Assembly: GCF_028369105.1 (NCBI RefSeq)
Contig: NZ_JAQNDO010000001.1
Coordinates: forward strand, 1,116,001 to 1,180,000
Reading direction: 5' to 3'
DNA: 64,000 bases
Origin: Polyangium mundeleinium
GTDB taxonomy: Bacteria; Myxococcota_A; Polyangia; Polyangiales; Polyangiaceae
Shown here piece by piece: positions 51,550-59,755 of the stretch (position 1 is the stretch's first letter; every line of letters starts with the position of its first letter). Made by a program: the position numbers and the translations under genes. The notes under the pieces are model-generated. The model searched no databases. It had not been told where the DNA came from and was given only the letters and a program-made list of their open reading frames with translations.

Positions 51550-52048
51550 AACCACGCCCTCCATGTACCACACCTTGAACCGGCGCGGATACAGGGAGCA
51601 AGGCCGATGCGTGCTGCGCCTCCCCCGTCTCCGAGCCCTGGTCACGCCTCCGAGCACCGGGTCTACCCCGCAACGCGTGGTTCTCGCCATGGATGCGGTG
51701 GCGCACGCAGCGCACGTGAACCGTGCAAATACGGCCCCGGGGACGGCCGGAGTACGCTTTTCCGTGGCGTCTGGATCCGCCAGCCGGAGGGGCCGACGCG
51801 TCGGCGGGAGACACGCCCACCGGACGGCGGCGAGCGACGGGTTCGTCGTCGTCCCGATGGGGAATGCGCACCCGCGGGCCAAAAGGGTTCACGAGGTGCG
51901 AAAAATAGGTAGGAGAGGGACCTACACGACGAGCGTGGATCGAGGCTGACAGGGTCGCCTCGTTCGGCGCCCCGCGGGGGAGGCCGTGGAGGCCAGCGTG
52001 AGGGGACCATTGCTTGGATTCATGGTTCCTTCATGGCCCAGGAACTCC
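51550..52048. other. 499-bp stretch without recognisable gene
   Basis: Lies between the start of the Cys-rich lipoprotein gene and the end of the broken PAAR gene, both on the minus strand. Only short overlapping frames with Arg/Pro-rich shadow translations are present. It should hold the promoter of the lipoprotein gene. I see no clear repeat, RNA or operator in it. Confidence 0.6.
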
Positions 52049-52460
52049 TCAATCGCCAACGAAGACCGTTCCCGGGCCGCATGCATCGGCGATGACGACC
52101 ACCGTGCCGTTCGGCGCATCCGCTGGGTCGTTGCAGGTCAAAGCAGGATCCCCCATGCGTGCCGCGGGCTTGTCCTCGAGAAACACCGTCGTGCTCCCCT
52201 TGGACACACGGGCCTGATTGGAAGGGGCTTTCAGGAACGATCCCCCTGGAGGCACGTGCGCAGGTTGGTTGCGTGCCACGCTTCCTTCGGTCGCCGCCGC
52301 CTTGTTTTGCACGAAGACAGTGGTCGCAACCTGCTCCGAGATGGTTCCGGCGAACGGCAGGGGCGTCGGCGTCGGCACCGGTCCGGGGGGACGGTACCAG
52401 GACGATATGCGTGTCGATCCCGTTGATTGTATCCCCCTCTTTTGCACCCGGCGCACCCAT
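52049..52460 (-). pseudogene. T6SS PAAR-domain spike protein, frameshifted
   Basis: From ATG at 52460 the frame reads MGAPGAKEGDTINGIDTHIV then LVPSP. It then runs into a C6 tract (plus strand G6 at 52385-52390); removing one C joins it to GPVPTPTPLPFAG and TVFVQNKAAATEGSVARNQP, HVPPGGSFLKAPSN, VFLEDKPAARMGDPALTCND and GTVFVGD. The joined protein of about 136 residues matches PAAR proteins that cap the VgrG spike. As written, the gene would give a truncated product. A sequencing error, slipped-strand variation or programmed +1 slippage could also explain it. Divergent from the VgrG gene by 184 bp. Confidence 0.8.
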
Positions 52461-52644
52461 GGGAAACCTCTTCGCCGGGGCTCTCGTGGCCGCCAGCTCT
52501 CCGAGCATCTTACAGCGCCTGGATCCCATGAGGGAAGAGCCCACGGGCCCCTCTCCTCGACACTTTCCCCTCGACATCCGCGTGCGTGCTCGCTTACCTT
52601 GCCACCGGGCATCAAGAACCGAGTCCGTCTGGAACACTTTGCTC

Positions 52645-55296
52645 ATGTCAGCAAGCGCATCGAACGAACGCGGCGCCGGCTCGCTCGACGGGGGGCAGGC
52701 ATTGTATCGCTTCATGGTCCACCCCTTCCCGCTGGATCACTTCACGGTGCATTCGTTCCGCGGGAAGGAGACGCTCTCCGGCCTTTATTCGTTCGACGTC
52801 GTGGCGACCGCGCCGGAGGACGCCGCGGGCGCGCTCGAGCGACGCGCGCTCGGCCAGCGTGCGTTGCTCTTGCTGCGCGCGGGGAGGGCGTCACGGGTAT
52901 TTCACGGGGTCGTCGCCGCTGTACGGCAAGAAGGGGCCCGCGGAGCCCACGGCGTTTCCCAGTACAGGATCCGCCTCGTTCCGCGGCTATGGCTGCTCAA
53001 GCACCGCCGCCGCTCGCGCATCTTCCAGGGCAAGCGCGTCGACGAGATCCTCGCAGCGGTCTTGAAGGAAGCGGGCGTCGAGTCGCGCTTCAACCTCCAG
53101 CGCACGTACGCCGCGCGCGAGTATTGCACGCAGTACGAGGAGACGGATTATCGCTTCCTCCGGCGGCTCGCCGCCGAGGCGGGCTTCTTCTTCCGCTATT
53201 CGCAGCGCGGAAAGGCCGTAGAGGAAGCCTTGGCTGCCGCGAGCGCCGTGGGCGTGCGAGCTCCGGGGACGCCGCCCAGCGCCCGCGAGCGGGCGGTGTT
53301 GGCGGAGCTTTTCTCCGGCGAGACGATCCTCTTTGCCGATCATGCAGGCGCCTATGCGCCTATTGACGATGGCAACCCGGTCGGCGCGGCGATCGCGGCG
53401 TTCGCGCTTGCCGGCCCGACGGCCGACGTGGGAGGGGCTTCGATCGCGGTGGAGCTTCCGAGCCCGACGCTTTATTACCTGTCGATCCAGGGCACGAGCA
53501 CTGCGGCGTTCGACAAGGTGACGAGATTCGAGCCGGAGCGGCGCGTGCGCACGACCGCAGCCACGTACCGTGAATACGACCCCGAGCGGCCGATGACGAT
53601 GCTCACGGCGGCCGAAAAAAGCGCGCCGGTGGATTCGCCCGGCGGGGAGCTCGCGGAGCCCGAGCTCGAATACTTCGAGCATCATTCCCCTTTACTCTTC
53701 CCGAAGTGGCGCGACGCCAGCCAGGAGCCGCCGCTGATATTGCGCCAGATGCGGCGGGATGCGCATGTCGCGGAGGGCGAAAGCTTCTGCCCTGCGCTGG
53801 GGGTCGGACACCGCTTCCGGCTGGAGGATCACCCTGTACACGACGTCAATGGCGAGTATGCAGTGACGGCCGTGGAGCATGAAGGGGCGGCATCCCTCCA
53901 GGGGCAGCGGGAGGTGTATCGCAATCGCTTCTCGTGCGTGCCTGCGAGCGTCGTCTCTTGCCCGCCGCGTCCGAAGCGACGGAGCGCGACCGTGGCGCTG
54001 ACGGCCACGGTGGTAGGCCCTCCGGACGTCGAGATTCACACCGATCGCATGGGCCAGATCAAGGTGCAATTCCACTGGGATCGCGAGGGGCAGGCGAACG
54101 AGCACAGCTCGTGCTGGGTGCGCACGATGCAGACCTGGGGCGGGGCCGGCTGGGGCACGCAGTTCATTCCGCGCGTCGGGATGGAGGTGGTCGTGACGTT
54201 CGAGGGCGGCGACCCGGACAAACCCATGGTGCTCGGGTGCATGTACAATGGCACGCATCCGCCCTCGTTCCGGCTGCCGGAGGACAAGACGCGGAGCGGG
54301 ATCCGCACGCAATCGTCCCCGGGCAGAGGTGGTTTCAACGAGCTGAGCTTCGAGGACAAGAAAGACCAGGAGCAGATCTATCTGCGCGCGCAGCGGGACC
54401 TCGACGAGGTGGTGGAACGCAACCACACCCTGCACGTGCGCGTGGACGAGGCGATCCGGGTGGAGCGTGACCGCGACGACGCCATTGGGCGAGACGCGCG
54501 GCTCCGGGTCGGTGGAAGCGTGGACGAGCGAATCGCGAAGGATCTCGCGACGCAGGTGTCGGGCAACCGCATCGATGTGACGAGCGGCAACGTGGATTCG
54601 CGGGTGTCGGGGGATCGGGTCGCGCGTGTCGAAGGGCAGGAGCGGCACGAGGTCTCAGGAGACGCGAATTTCGCGTACATGGGGGATCTCACCACGCGGG
54701 TCCAAGGCTGCCATACGATTGTGGTGGGCCATCATGAGGCGCAGCGCTCGCTCGCGGTCCACGTGGAGGGCGTGACCTCGCTTTCCAGCACGGGCACCAC
54801 GGAGATCCGGACGGACAAGGAGCTGATTCTCCGGTGCGGGAAGAGCTCGATACGGATCACGGAGAGTGGGATCGAGCTCGATGCGCCCAGCCTGCGGGTG
54901 AAGGGCGGGTCGAGCAAGCTGTCCGTGTCCGAAGACGGTCTGCGAATGACGTCGGAGCACGCGTATGCGCAGGTCCTGGGGGATGCGATTCTCCTGAAGA
55001 CCGACGCGGGGGCATCGTTCGTGATGCGCAACGAGGTGAAGGTGGACGGCGCGCAGATTCTCCTCAACTCGCCCGAAAGGGCGAAGGACCCCCCGGTGGC
55101 CGAGCCGGAACCGCCCACGATCCTCGAGCTCGTCGACAAGGAAGGCCACCCGCTCGCCCACCAGCGTTACGTGCTGACGCTCGACGACGGGACCGAGATC
55201 AGCGGGGTGACGGACAAGGACGGCAAAGCGGTGGTCGAGGTGAAGGCGCCGGGGAAGATTTCGTTCCCGGAGCTGCGTGGCGTCGAAGAGGCATGA
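52645..55296 (+). CDS. vgrG: Type VI secretion tip protein VgrG with C-terminal extension
   Basis: An 883-residue spike protein. The gp27-like part spans about residues 20-400 (HFTVHSFRGKETLSGLYSFD, YCTQYEETDYRFLRRLAAEA near 158, FRLEDHPVHDVNGEYAVTA). The gp5 OB fold starts near 455 with DRMGQIKVQFHWDREG, CWVRTMQTWGGAGWGTQFIP and GMEVVVTFEGGDPDKPMVLG. The beta-helix/DUF2345-like needle follows (GFNELSFEDKKDQEQIYLRA onward). Residues about 824-883 are an added sandwich (ILELVDKEGHPLAHQRYVLT, KDGKAVVEVKAPGK), probably a cargo-binding module. No TssB/TssC or membrane-complex genes are here, so this is an orphan VgrG island. Confidence 0.95.
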   Translation: MSASASNERGAGSLDGGQALYRFMVHPFPLDHFTVHSFRGKETLSGLYSFDVVATAPEDAAGALERRALGQRALLLLRAGRASRVFHGVVAAVRQEGARGAHGVSQYRIRLVPRLWLLKHRRRSRIFQGKRVDEILAAVLKEAGVESRFNLQRTYAAREYCTQYEETDYRFLRRLAAEAGFFFRYSQRGKAVEEALAAASAVGVRAPGTPPSARERAVLAELFSGETILFADHAGAYAPIDDGNPVGAAIAAFALAGPTADVGGASIAVELPSPTLYYLSIQGTSTAAFDKVTRFEPERRVRTTAATYREYDPERPMTMLTAAEKSAPVDSPGGELAEPELEYFEHHSPLLFPKWRDASQEPPLILRQMRRDAHVAEGESFCPALGVGHRFRLEDHPVHDVNGEYAVTAVEHEGAASLQGQREVYRNRFSCVPASVVSCPPRPKRRSATVALTATVVGPPDVEIHTDRMGQIKVQFHWDREGQANEHSSCWVRTMQTWGGAGWGTQFIPRVGMEVVVTFEGGDPDKPMVLGCMYNGTHPPSFRLPEDKTRSGIRTQSSPGRGGFNELSFEDKKDQEQIYLRAQRDLDEVVERNHTLHVRVDEAIRVERDRDDAIGRDARLRVGGSVDERIAKDLATQVSGNRIDVTSGNVDSRVSGDRVARVEGQERHEVSGDANFAYMGDLTTRVQGCHTIVVGHHEAQRSLAVHVEGVTSLSSTGTTEIRTDKELILRCGKSSIRITESGIELDAPSLRVKGGSSKLSVSEDGLRMTSEHAYAQVLGDAILLKTDAGASFVMRNEVKVDGAQILLNSPERAKDPPVAEPEPPTILELVDKEGHPLAHQRYVLTLDDGTEISGVTDKDGKAVVEVKAPGKISFPELRGVEEA

Positions 55297-55312
55297 GGAG
55301 GCGGCCCCGATC

Positions 55313-55936
55313 ATGAAGTCTTACGTCATTCGGCAGGGAGACTATCTCGCCAAAGTCGCGCTGCGTTTCGGCATCGCCGCCGACGAGATCTGGAAGCACC
55401 CGAAGAACGGCGAGCTCCGCGCAAAGCGCAAGCCGAACCTGCTGGTGCCCGGCGACGTCCTCTTCGTCCCGGAGCCCGCGCGGCCCACGCTCCCCTTTCA
55501 GTGTGGCACGACGAACCGGTACAAGGCCGACGTGCCCAGGGTCCCGGTGCGTCTCACGTTCCACGTGGGAGGCAAGGCCATCGCGAGTGAGCCTTACGAG
55601 GTCGAAGGGCTCGGGGCCCCGCAGACCGGCGAGAGTGACGCATCGGGCAAGGTGACCCTTCAGATCCCCGCGCATGTGCGCGAGGTCCGCGTGCGGTTCA
55701 CGAAGAAGGGCATGGTTTTCCCGATCATGATCGGCGACATGGAGCCGATCGACGAGCCCTCCGGCGTCCGCAAGCGCCTCGAGCACCTCGGCTACATGCA
55801 GGGGCTCGAAATGTTCGATGCCGACCAACGCCTGCGGCTCGCGCTCGCCTCGTTTCAGCGAGCAGCGGGGTTACACGTCAGCGAGGAAGCCGACGAGGCG
55901 ACGAAGGAAGCGCTCGTCTCGGCGCACGGGAGCTGA
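55313..55936 (+). CDS. LysM and peptidoglycan-binding domain protein, T6SS-associated
   Basis: A 207-residue protein, 16 bp after the VgrG gene with AGGAGG in the gap. The N-terminus is a LysM module (YVIRQGDYLAKVALRFGIAA, LLVPGDVLFVPEPA). The middle is a sandwich (VPVRLTFHVGGKAIASEPYE). The C-terminus is a peptidoglycan-binding helix bundle (GVRKRLEHLGYMQGLEMFD, RLALASFQRAAGLHVS). No signal peptide, consistent with delivery by the T6SS rather than Sec. In such islands this type of protein lies between VgrG and the effector and probably helps load or position it. Confidence 0.85.
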   Translation: MKSYVIRQGDYLAKVALRFGIAADEIWKHPKNGELRAKRKPNLLVPGDVLFVPEPARPTLPFQCGTTNRYKADVPRVPVRLTFHVGGKAIASEPYEVEGLGAPQTGESDASGKVTLQIPAHVREVRVRFTKKGMVFPIMIGDMEPIDEPSGVRKRLEHLGYMQGLEMFDADQRLRLALASFQRAAGLHVSEEADEATKEALVSAHGS

Positions 55937-55951
55937 CAGGGAGATCGAACG

Positions 55952-56760
55952 ATGGGGAACGAAAGCACCTCGCAGGATCTCGTGAGCTAGCCGATTGCGG
56001 CGACACCCGGGGACGCGGGAAGCGCCCACAATCTGGTGAACGGCAGGCACCTGAATCCGATTCACGTGTGGGCAGCGGGCATTGGCACGCCGCTCCGATT
56101 CAGCGACAACGACGCGCGGCTGCCGAACCCCGGAGGCGGTGATCAGCCGTTTGGCCAGGACAACTGGCTCGTCGGGGTCGACTTCGCGAACTTTGCAGAC
56201 CTCGGAAACAAGCTCGGCGGCGGGCAGCTCGACCTGCCCAGCTTCGTCTGCAAGAACATGCTGTTCGCCTGCGGTCCGATCGAAGAAAACCAGAACACGC
56301 GCCTCGCGCTCCTCGCGCACGGGGCTCCGGGCGGCATCGACATCGACAACACGACGGGAAGGGACATGGATACGAGCGTCGTGCACGATCCGCGGATGCT
56401 CAACGCAGGCACGATCTCCAAGTACACGACCCCGCTCGATCAGATCGAGCGCGTGCTCGCATACCGGGGTCTTCTTCATGTGCTGTTTGACCGGGGCAGG
56501 AAAGCGATGGAGCAAGAAAGAAATCTTCGTCGTGGGCTACAAGTCGGTCCTCTACTGCGGCCTGCAAGGTAAAAAAGGCGCGATGGGCGCTTCGTGTCAT
56601 CCTGGGGCGCGAGAGACGCATTCTAGCAACAACAAGAAGGGCGGGGCGGCGAGGTACTACGAAACGGACGCGGCGTGGAAGGATCTGTCGGTGCTCCCGT
56701 GGGCCACCGACTCCACGCCCCATGCGACGATGGCCTGGCGAGGTCTCATCCCTGAACGGC
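55952..56760 (+). pseudogene. Broken T6SS cargo gene, caspase-like (His-Cys) candidate
   Basis: ATG at 55952 reads MGNESTSQDLVS, then a TAG at 55988. The same frame continues with NGRHLNPIHVWAAGIGTP, FGQDNWLVGVDFANFADLGN, MLFACGPIEENQNTRLALLA and HGAPGGIDIDN. Near 56466-56469, dropping one G of GGGG joins LAYR to VFFMCCLTGAGK, then IFVVGYKSVLYCGLQGKKGA and SNNKKGGAARYYETDAAWKD. A histidine in LLAHG and a cysteine in FMCCLTGAG are placed as in caspase/CHAT-like peptidases. It follows the LysM gene by 15 bp. The family call is tentative and the end is approximate, because the frame degrades near 56750. Confidence 0.55.
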
Positions 56761-56988
56761 CACGAGTTCGCCCAGCCGCGCATCCACCTGCTGGAGGATT
56801 GCGAGTGTGCCGGCGATCAAGACGAGCGCAAGCGCAGGTCGCTTCCATGCGCGCGTCTCGACCGAAACCGCGGTTCGCACCGCTCGCGCAAGCGTCGCGG
56901 CGGCAAGAGCCCAACAGAGCCAAGCGCCCCCGCAGAACCAATCCCCCTCTCGGGCCCGCTCGAAGCGGCGTTCGTAGATGAATGGCAC
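56746..56988 (-). CDS. Possible small two-helix membrane protein
   Basis: An 80-residue frame from GTG at 56988: PFIYERRFERAREGDWFCGG, AWLCWALAAATLARAV, a charged loop (RTAVSVETRAWKR), PALALVLIAGTLAILQQV and a short tail. Two good membrane helices and a balanced composition favour a real protein over the plus-strand reading of the same bases, which is Arg/Ser-rich. It is antisense to the end of the broken effector region, so an immunity role is only a guess. Confidence 0.4.
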   Translation of the reverse strand: MPFIYERRFERAREGDWFCGGAWLCWALAAATLARAVRTAVSVETRAWKRPALALVLIAGTLAILQQVDARLGELVAVQG

Positions 56989-57727
56989 GCGTGCGGGATC
57001 ACGACGGGTGGACAGGCCGCGTGCACGCCTATCGAGCCGCGGACGGGCACGCCGGGCGTTGAGAAGCGCCTCGGGGACGCGCGCGTGACGGCGCTGGCCC
57101 CTGCGCCGGTTCACGAGGGCGGCATGCGGGTCTGTGCTGCTCGCCGAGGGAACGGCGGGCTGCTGGGGTTCCCATGCACCAGGCGCCCTCGAAGAAGAGC
57201 AAGGTGTGCCTTTCGGTGCAGGGCTTCGCGCAATGACGCCCGCATTCGGATATGTCGGTTGTGTTGCGGGGCAAGACGGGCACGTTCGCTGCTGGATGAG
57301 GGGATCCAACGGCCAGGTGCTCGGCGGCGACGTGGCCGGGCTCGGCGACGTCGTCACGCTCGCGTCGTCGTCGGAGCGCGCGTGTGCAATCGATCGGGAA
57401 GGCGCCGTGGCTTGCTGGGACCTCGGCGCCGCGGCGGTTCGCGCGCGGGGCCAGGGCGGGTGGACGGCTCGGCCGGTGCCGGATCTGCGCGCTGCTCAGG
57501 TTTCCGTGGCGCCCATGCATGCGTGTGCGGTGGATACGTACGGAAAGGTCGCGTGCTGGGGGTCGAACAAATGGGGCGAGCTTTGCGACGGCACGACGGA
57601 TGAGCATGCGCAGCCCGTCCACGCGGTCGGGGTTTCCGATGCCGTCATGGTGTCCACGCAGGGCGCGACGACCTGCATTCTCCGCGCGCCGGGGGCCGTC
57701 GCGTGTTGCGGTCAGCAGCGGCGCTGA
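56951..57727 (+). pseudogene. RCC1/BNR-repeat protein remnant, frameshifted
   Basis: One frame holds AAFVDEWHACGITTGGQAAC and RVTALAPAPVHEGGMRV. From about 57134 a different frame continues VLLAEGTAGCWGSHAPGALE, CVAGQDGHVRCWMRGSNGQV, ACAIDREGAVACWDLG, HACAVDTYGKVACWGSNKWG and CDGTTDEHAQPVHAVGVS. The C-W-G repeats are typical of RCC1-like propellers in myxobacteria. The break lies near GTCTGTGCTGCTC at 57130. No signal peptide or clear start remains, so the 5' end is probably lost. Confidence 0.5.
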
Positions 57728-57729
57728 CG

Positions 57730-58746
57730 TCAGCGATTCCGTTTCGGCGGCCCGCCGAGCCGCGTCCAGTGCTCGGCATAGATGCGTTCCCACAAAGCTC
57801 GAGCGCCAGCGTCCTGCCGGACCTTGGCGCCCCAGTAGCCGTCGAGCCGCCGGCGCTCGTCGTCATGGATGCCATATCGGGCGAGAATGGCTGCGCCGTG
57901 CGTGGGGTAAAGCGCGAACTCGACGCACATGCAGGCGTAATGCTCGAGCGGGAGGCTCGGTGCGGCGGCCAGGGTCGGAGCGCTCGGGGCTGGGCCAGAG
58001 GAAAAAGGCAGGGCGGGCCCGCGGGGGATGTTGGTCGCGGGCGTCGTTCCGGTGAGGCTCGTGAAATGGCGCATCCCGGGCGGCAGCGCGGGCTCCGGCT
58101 CGTGGGGCGATGCAAAAGGGAGGACCGGCCCCGCGACGACATCAGGGGCAGGCGTCGTCCCTGTGAGGCGCGTGAAATGGCGCATTCCACGCGGGACGAC
58201 GTCCGGTATCGAAGGAGACGCTGCGGCCGGTCGTTCAGACGCATCTTTGTCCTTCACCTTCGCCATGGGCGACGGCCGTAGAATGGGCGCTCCAACCTTG
58301 AACGCTGGGATCGCGGCGGAATTCTTTTTTCGAAGCTCTGCCAGACGCTTCGCAAGCGCCGGCTCCGCCTCCAACCGGCGCGACCAGTGGCGCGCGAGAC
58401 GCGACAGATCGTTCACGCCGAGTCCCAGCGTCGCGAGCAGGTCGAGAGGGTGCTCGTGGGTCTCGATGGCCGTGAGAAAACTCGCCCAGGCGGCTGCATC
58501 GCCCGAGAGCGGTTCCACTGTACGGTCGAGCCGGCCTTCCGCATGCGCGAGCGCCTCTGCGTAGTTGCCGAGCAAGTGCGGGTCCGCGGCGAGCTTCGTT
58601 TTCCAGGTGGCATCTGCCCGCTTGAAGTCCTCCGACGAAAGGCCCTCCGCCGCGAGGACTTCGTCGAGCGTGAACCCCTCCGCGACGGCCGCCTTGACCG
58701 CCGCGTAATGTGCGAGGGAGAGCCTCTCGATCGCCGTCTCGTTCAC
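57730..58746 (-). CDS. T6SS-island protein with duplicated helical domain and TGTT repeats
   Basis: A protein of about 338 residues (GTG at 58746; a TTG at 58788 is also possible). Both ends carry related helical domains: LSLAHYAAVKAAVAEGFTLD with WKTKLAADPHLLGNYAEALA, and LPLEHYACMCVEFALYPTHG with YWGAKVRQDAGARALWERIY. Between them a linker holds two repeats, GMRHFTRLTGTTPAPDVVAG and GMRHFTSLTGTTPATNIPRG, each ending in LPF, 37 residues apart. No signal peptide. I do not recognise a named family. Its place beside the VgrG island suggests an adaptor or loading role, which is inference. Confidence 0.75.
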   Translation of the reverse strand: MNETAIERLSLAHYAAVKAAVAEGFTLDEVLAAEGLSSEDFKRADATWKTKLAADPHLLGNYAEALAHAEGRLDRTVEPLSGDAAAWASFLTAIETHEHPLDLLATLGLGVNDLSRLARHWSRRLEAEPALAKRLAELRKKNSAAIPAFKVGAPILRPSPMAKVKDKDASERPAAASPSIPDVVPRGMRHFTRLTGTTPAPDVVAGPVLPFASPHEPEPALPPGMRHFTSLTGTTPATNIPRGPALPFSSGPAPSAPTLAAAPSLPLEHYACMCVEFALYPTHGAAILARYGIHDDERRRLDGYWGAKVRQDAGARALWERIYAEHWTRLGGPPKRNR

Positions 58747-58883
58747 GTTGCCTGCGTCCACGTGATCGATGGCGATCCTACTTCGCAATTCCGTACGACG
58801 GCAAGCGGGCGCCTCGTGGACGGGCCCGCGCTGGGGATGCCGACACCTGTTGACTTCCCGGCCGAAGTTCTGGTAGTCCTCTT

Positions 58884-58903
58884 CTGAACGAACGATCGTT
58901 CAG
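58884..58903. promoter_or_regulatory. TetR-type operator candidate before the hydrolase gene
   Basis: CTGAACGA and TCGTTCAG arms flank ACGA, a 20-bp palindrome 28 bp upstream of the hydrolase ATG. Its core AACGA-N4-TCGTT recurs at 60828-60841 just before the TetR gene, which points to autoregulation and control of the hydrolase pair. Confidence 0.65.
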
Positions 58904-58930
58904 TGGCTGGGATCGCGTTCGAGGGGAACG

Positions 58931-59755
58931 ATGCCGCACATACACGTCGATGGGTGTGAGATCCACTACGAGGTGAAGGGGCGGGGCGAGGTTGTGCTCC
59001 TCTTGCACGGCCTTGGTTCGAGCCTGCTCGATTGGGAAATGCAGATCCCCGCGCTCGCGGAGCGGTACACGGTCGTCGCCGTCGACATGCGTGGACATGG
59101 CCGCTCGGGGAAGCCGCCGGGCCCGTACCGGATCGCCACGTTTGCGGCCGACGTGGCGCAGGTGATGCGCGCGCTCGCGCTCGGCCCGGCGCACGTCGTC
59201 GGCATTTCGATGGGCGGCATGATCGGCTTCCAGCTCGCGGTCGACCACCCCTCGCTCGTCCGATCGCTCGTGGTGGTGAACAGCGCTCCGGCCTTCGTGC
59301 CGCGCACGCTCCGCGAGCGTTTGGCGGTCGTGCAACGAATCGTCGCGCTGCGCGTGCTCGGCCTGCCAGGGTTCGCGCGGAAGATCGCCGAGAAGAATCT
59401 CCCGCGCCCCGATCAGGAGGCGCTGCGGCGGAAGCTCGCCGCGCGCCTCGCGCAGAATGACGAGGCCGCGTATCGCGCCGCGTCCTACGCGATCCTCGGA
59501 TGGAGCGTCGCCGAACGAATCGGCACGATTCGATGCCCGGTCCTCGTCGTCACGGGGGATCAGGACTACACCCCGGTCGCGGCCAAGGAAGCGTATGCCG
59601 CCCGGATCCCGCGTGCCCGCGTAGCCGTCGTCGCCGACTCGCGGCATTGCACGCCGATCGATCAACCGGAAGCGTTCAACCAGCTCTTGCTCGATTTCCT
59701 GAAGGAGCACGCGACGGCTCCGGCGGAACACGGGGAGGTTTGTCATGGTACGTGA
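58931..59755 (+). CDS. Alpha/beta hydrolase (3-oxoadipate enol-lactonase-like)
   Basis: A 274-residue hydrolase: MPHIHVDGCEIHYEVKGRGE, oxyanion loop LLHGLGSSLLDWE, elbow GISMGGMIGFQ with the serine nucleophile, acid in VVTGDQDYTPV and base in DSRHCTPIDQPE. No signal peptide. PcaD/BioH-like enzymes cleave esters or lactones; the natural ester is unknown. The next gene overlaps its end by 11 bp. A TetR operator candidate lies just upstream, so the pair is likely induced by a small molecule. Confidence 0.9.
   Translation: MPHIHVDGCEIHYEVKGRGEVVLLLHGLGSSLLDWEMQIPALAERYTVVAVDMRGHGRSGKPPGPYRIATFAADVAQVMRALALGPAHVVGISMGGMIGFQLAVDHPSLVRSLVVVNSAPAFVPRTLRERLAVVQRIVALRVLGLPGFARKIAEKNLPRPDQEALRRKLAARLAQNDEAAYRAASYAILGWSVAERIGTIRCPVLVVTGDQDYTPVAAKEAYAARIPRARVAVVADSRHCTPIDQPEAFNQLLLDFLKEHATAPAEHGEVCHGT

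Noticed and set aside
52049-58746. Complete T6SS gene cluster
   Set aside because: No sheath, baseplate, membrane-complex or ClpV genes are present; only the spike and cargo part.
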